A DNA stretch of 64,000 nt from Eukaryota sp. TZLM1-RC (lineage: Eukaryota > Metamonada: BaSk clade): assembly GCA_040285825.1 (NCBI GenBank), contig JAUPSS010000003.1:248001-312000 (forward strand), in the 5' to 3' direction. Positions 63,600 through 64,000 of the stretch are shown piece by piece (position 1 is the first letter of the stretch; the number at the start of each line of letters is the position of its first letter). The notes under the pieces were generated by a model. It saw only the letters and a list, made by a program, of their open reading frames with translations, did no database searches and was not told the origin of the DNA. The position numbers and the translations under genes are program-made.

Positions 63600-64000
63600 A
63601 CTGTTAAAAGGAAAAATAGATATTTTGTTATTAATAGAACCTGCGCTTTATTTGATTAAAATTTAACACTTTACAAAATGAACACATGGGACGAAATTCA
63701 TTGAACCAAAATTCCCTCTAGGATATTGCGATCTTCTTGCTTTCAAGCTATTGGTTCTCTGAATTGATAAAAAGCAATGGGTTCTATTGATGATAGCAAA
63801 ATGAATAAGACAACGTGATAATAATTTAAAAATAATTCTTCAAATAAAATGAAGCAAAGTGTTGAAGGTTTCAAAAACCATGTTAGATTTTCCCCACTAG
63901 ATTAGCCAAACTTTCAGATGGTTCGTTGAAGAATCCCTCTATCTAGAATAGGGTTGAGGAAATTTGTTTCATTGTTGAAGACAGTATCTTTCACAATGGA
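63600..64000 (-). mobile_element. Decayed LINE family A copy (A3), continues past the window
   Basis: From about 63690 (gggacgaaattcattgaacc) the minus strand matches the 3' end of A1 at 23717 and A2 at 47910. Further right (63850-64000) it still follows the family in decayed form up to the window edge. Confidence 0.55.

Noticed and set aside
1-64000. CRISPR arrays
   Set aside because: No regularly spaced direct repeats with unique spacers; the only periodic repeat (63 bp at 37.7 kb) has no spacers, and the genome is eukaryotic.
1-64000. tRNA or rRNA genes
   Set aside because: No T-arm GGTTCRANNCC with a matching acceptor stem was found; hits such as ggttcgaaacct near 27454 lie inside the KATNIP gene.
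1-64000. Alternative genetic code
   Set aside because: Large intact genes end at TAA, TAG or TGA at the expected family length; in-frame stops occur only in mobile-element relics.

Overview
The window comes from a nuclear genome of a flagellated microbial eukaryote. Genes are compact and mostly uninterrupted, the code is standard, and the DNA is AT-rich. Eukaryotic proteins are plain: a KATNIP-like protein, a FOR20/CEP20 LisH protein, pecanex, an EXS-domain protein, SFT2, an SLC35E3-like transporter, SPATA20, an LRR-PP2C phosphatase, an MYCBPAP-like protein and a probable SKA3. KATNIP, FOR20 and MYCBPAP point to a cell with cilia. Very short introns and short 5' leaders with conserved motifs suggest a streamlined protist, perhaps metamonad-like; the lineage is only a guess.

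Layout: 0-3.1 kb Fanzor relic F1; 3.3-6.2 kb LRR-PP2C convergent with a coiled-coil gene; 7.4-8.35 kb Fanzor relic F2 plus a LINE scrap; 8.5-11 kb SKA3-like and MYCBPAP-like genes; 11.1-13.1 kb longest Fanzor (copy A); 13.7-16.6 kb LINE relics; 17.1-17.7 kb Fanzor relic F3; 17.8-23.2 kb NELF-B-like gene, a membrane protein, the SLC35E3-like transporter and a damaged divergent gene; 23.7-26.8 kb LINE scrap and Fanzor copy B; 26.9-29.7 kb KATNIP; 30-37.9 kb decayed Ty3/gypsy element; 38.7-45.5 kb repeat-rich protein, large helical protein and SPATA20; 45.8-48 kb Fanzor F5 and a LINE; 48-50.8 kb gene cut off at its 5' end by a LINE; 52-55.2 kb pecanex; 55.3-58.2 kb LINE pile-up and Fanzor F6; 58.35-60.6 kb SFT2-like and EXS genes; 61.8-62.6 kb LINE relic; 62.76-63.1 kb FOR20; a LINE relic runs off the right edge.

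The most notable content is the set of seven Fanzor copies (eukaryotic TnpB-like RNA-guided nuclease relatives) from at least four lineages. All seven lie just upstream of a host gene and point in the same direction as that gene. Copies A and B share a noncoding tail after the stop codon with two small hairpins, the place where a guide RNA would be expected. No copy is intact as read here. Around them are 5'-truncated LINEs whose C-termini look like restriction-like endonucleases (at least four families) and a broken Ty3/gypsy element. Independently, three unrelated genes carry TTGTTATAGA exactly 24 nt before their ATG, a strong core-promoter candidate.

Family names rest on motifs read by eye and on known family features. 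No searches were run.
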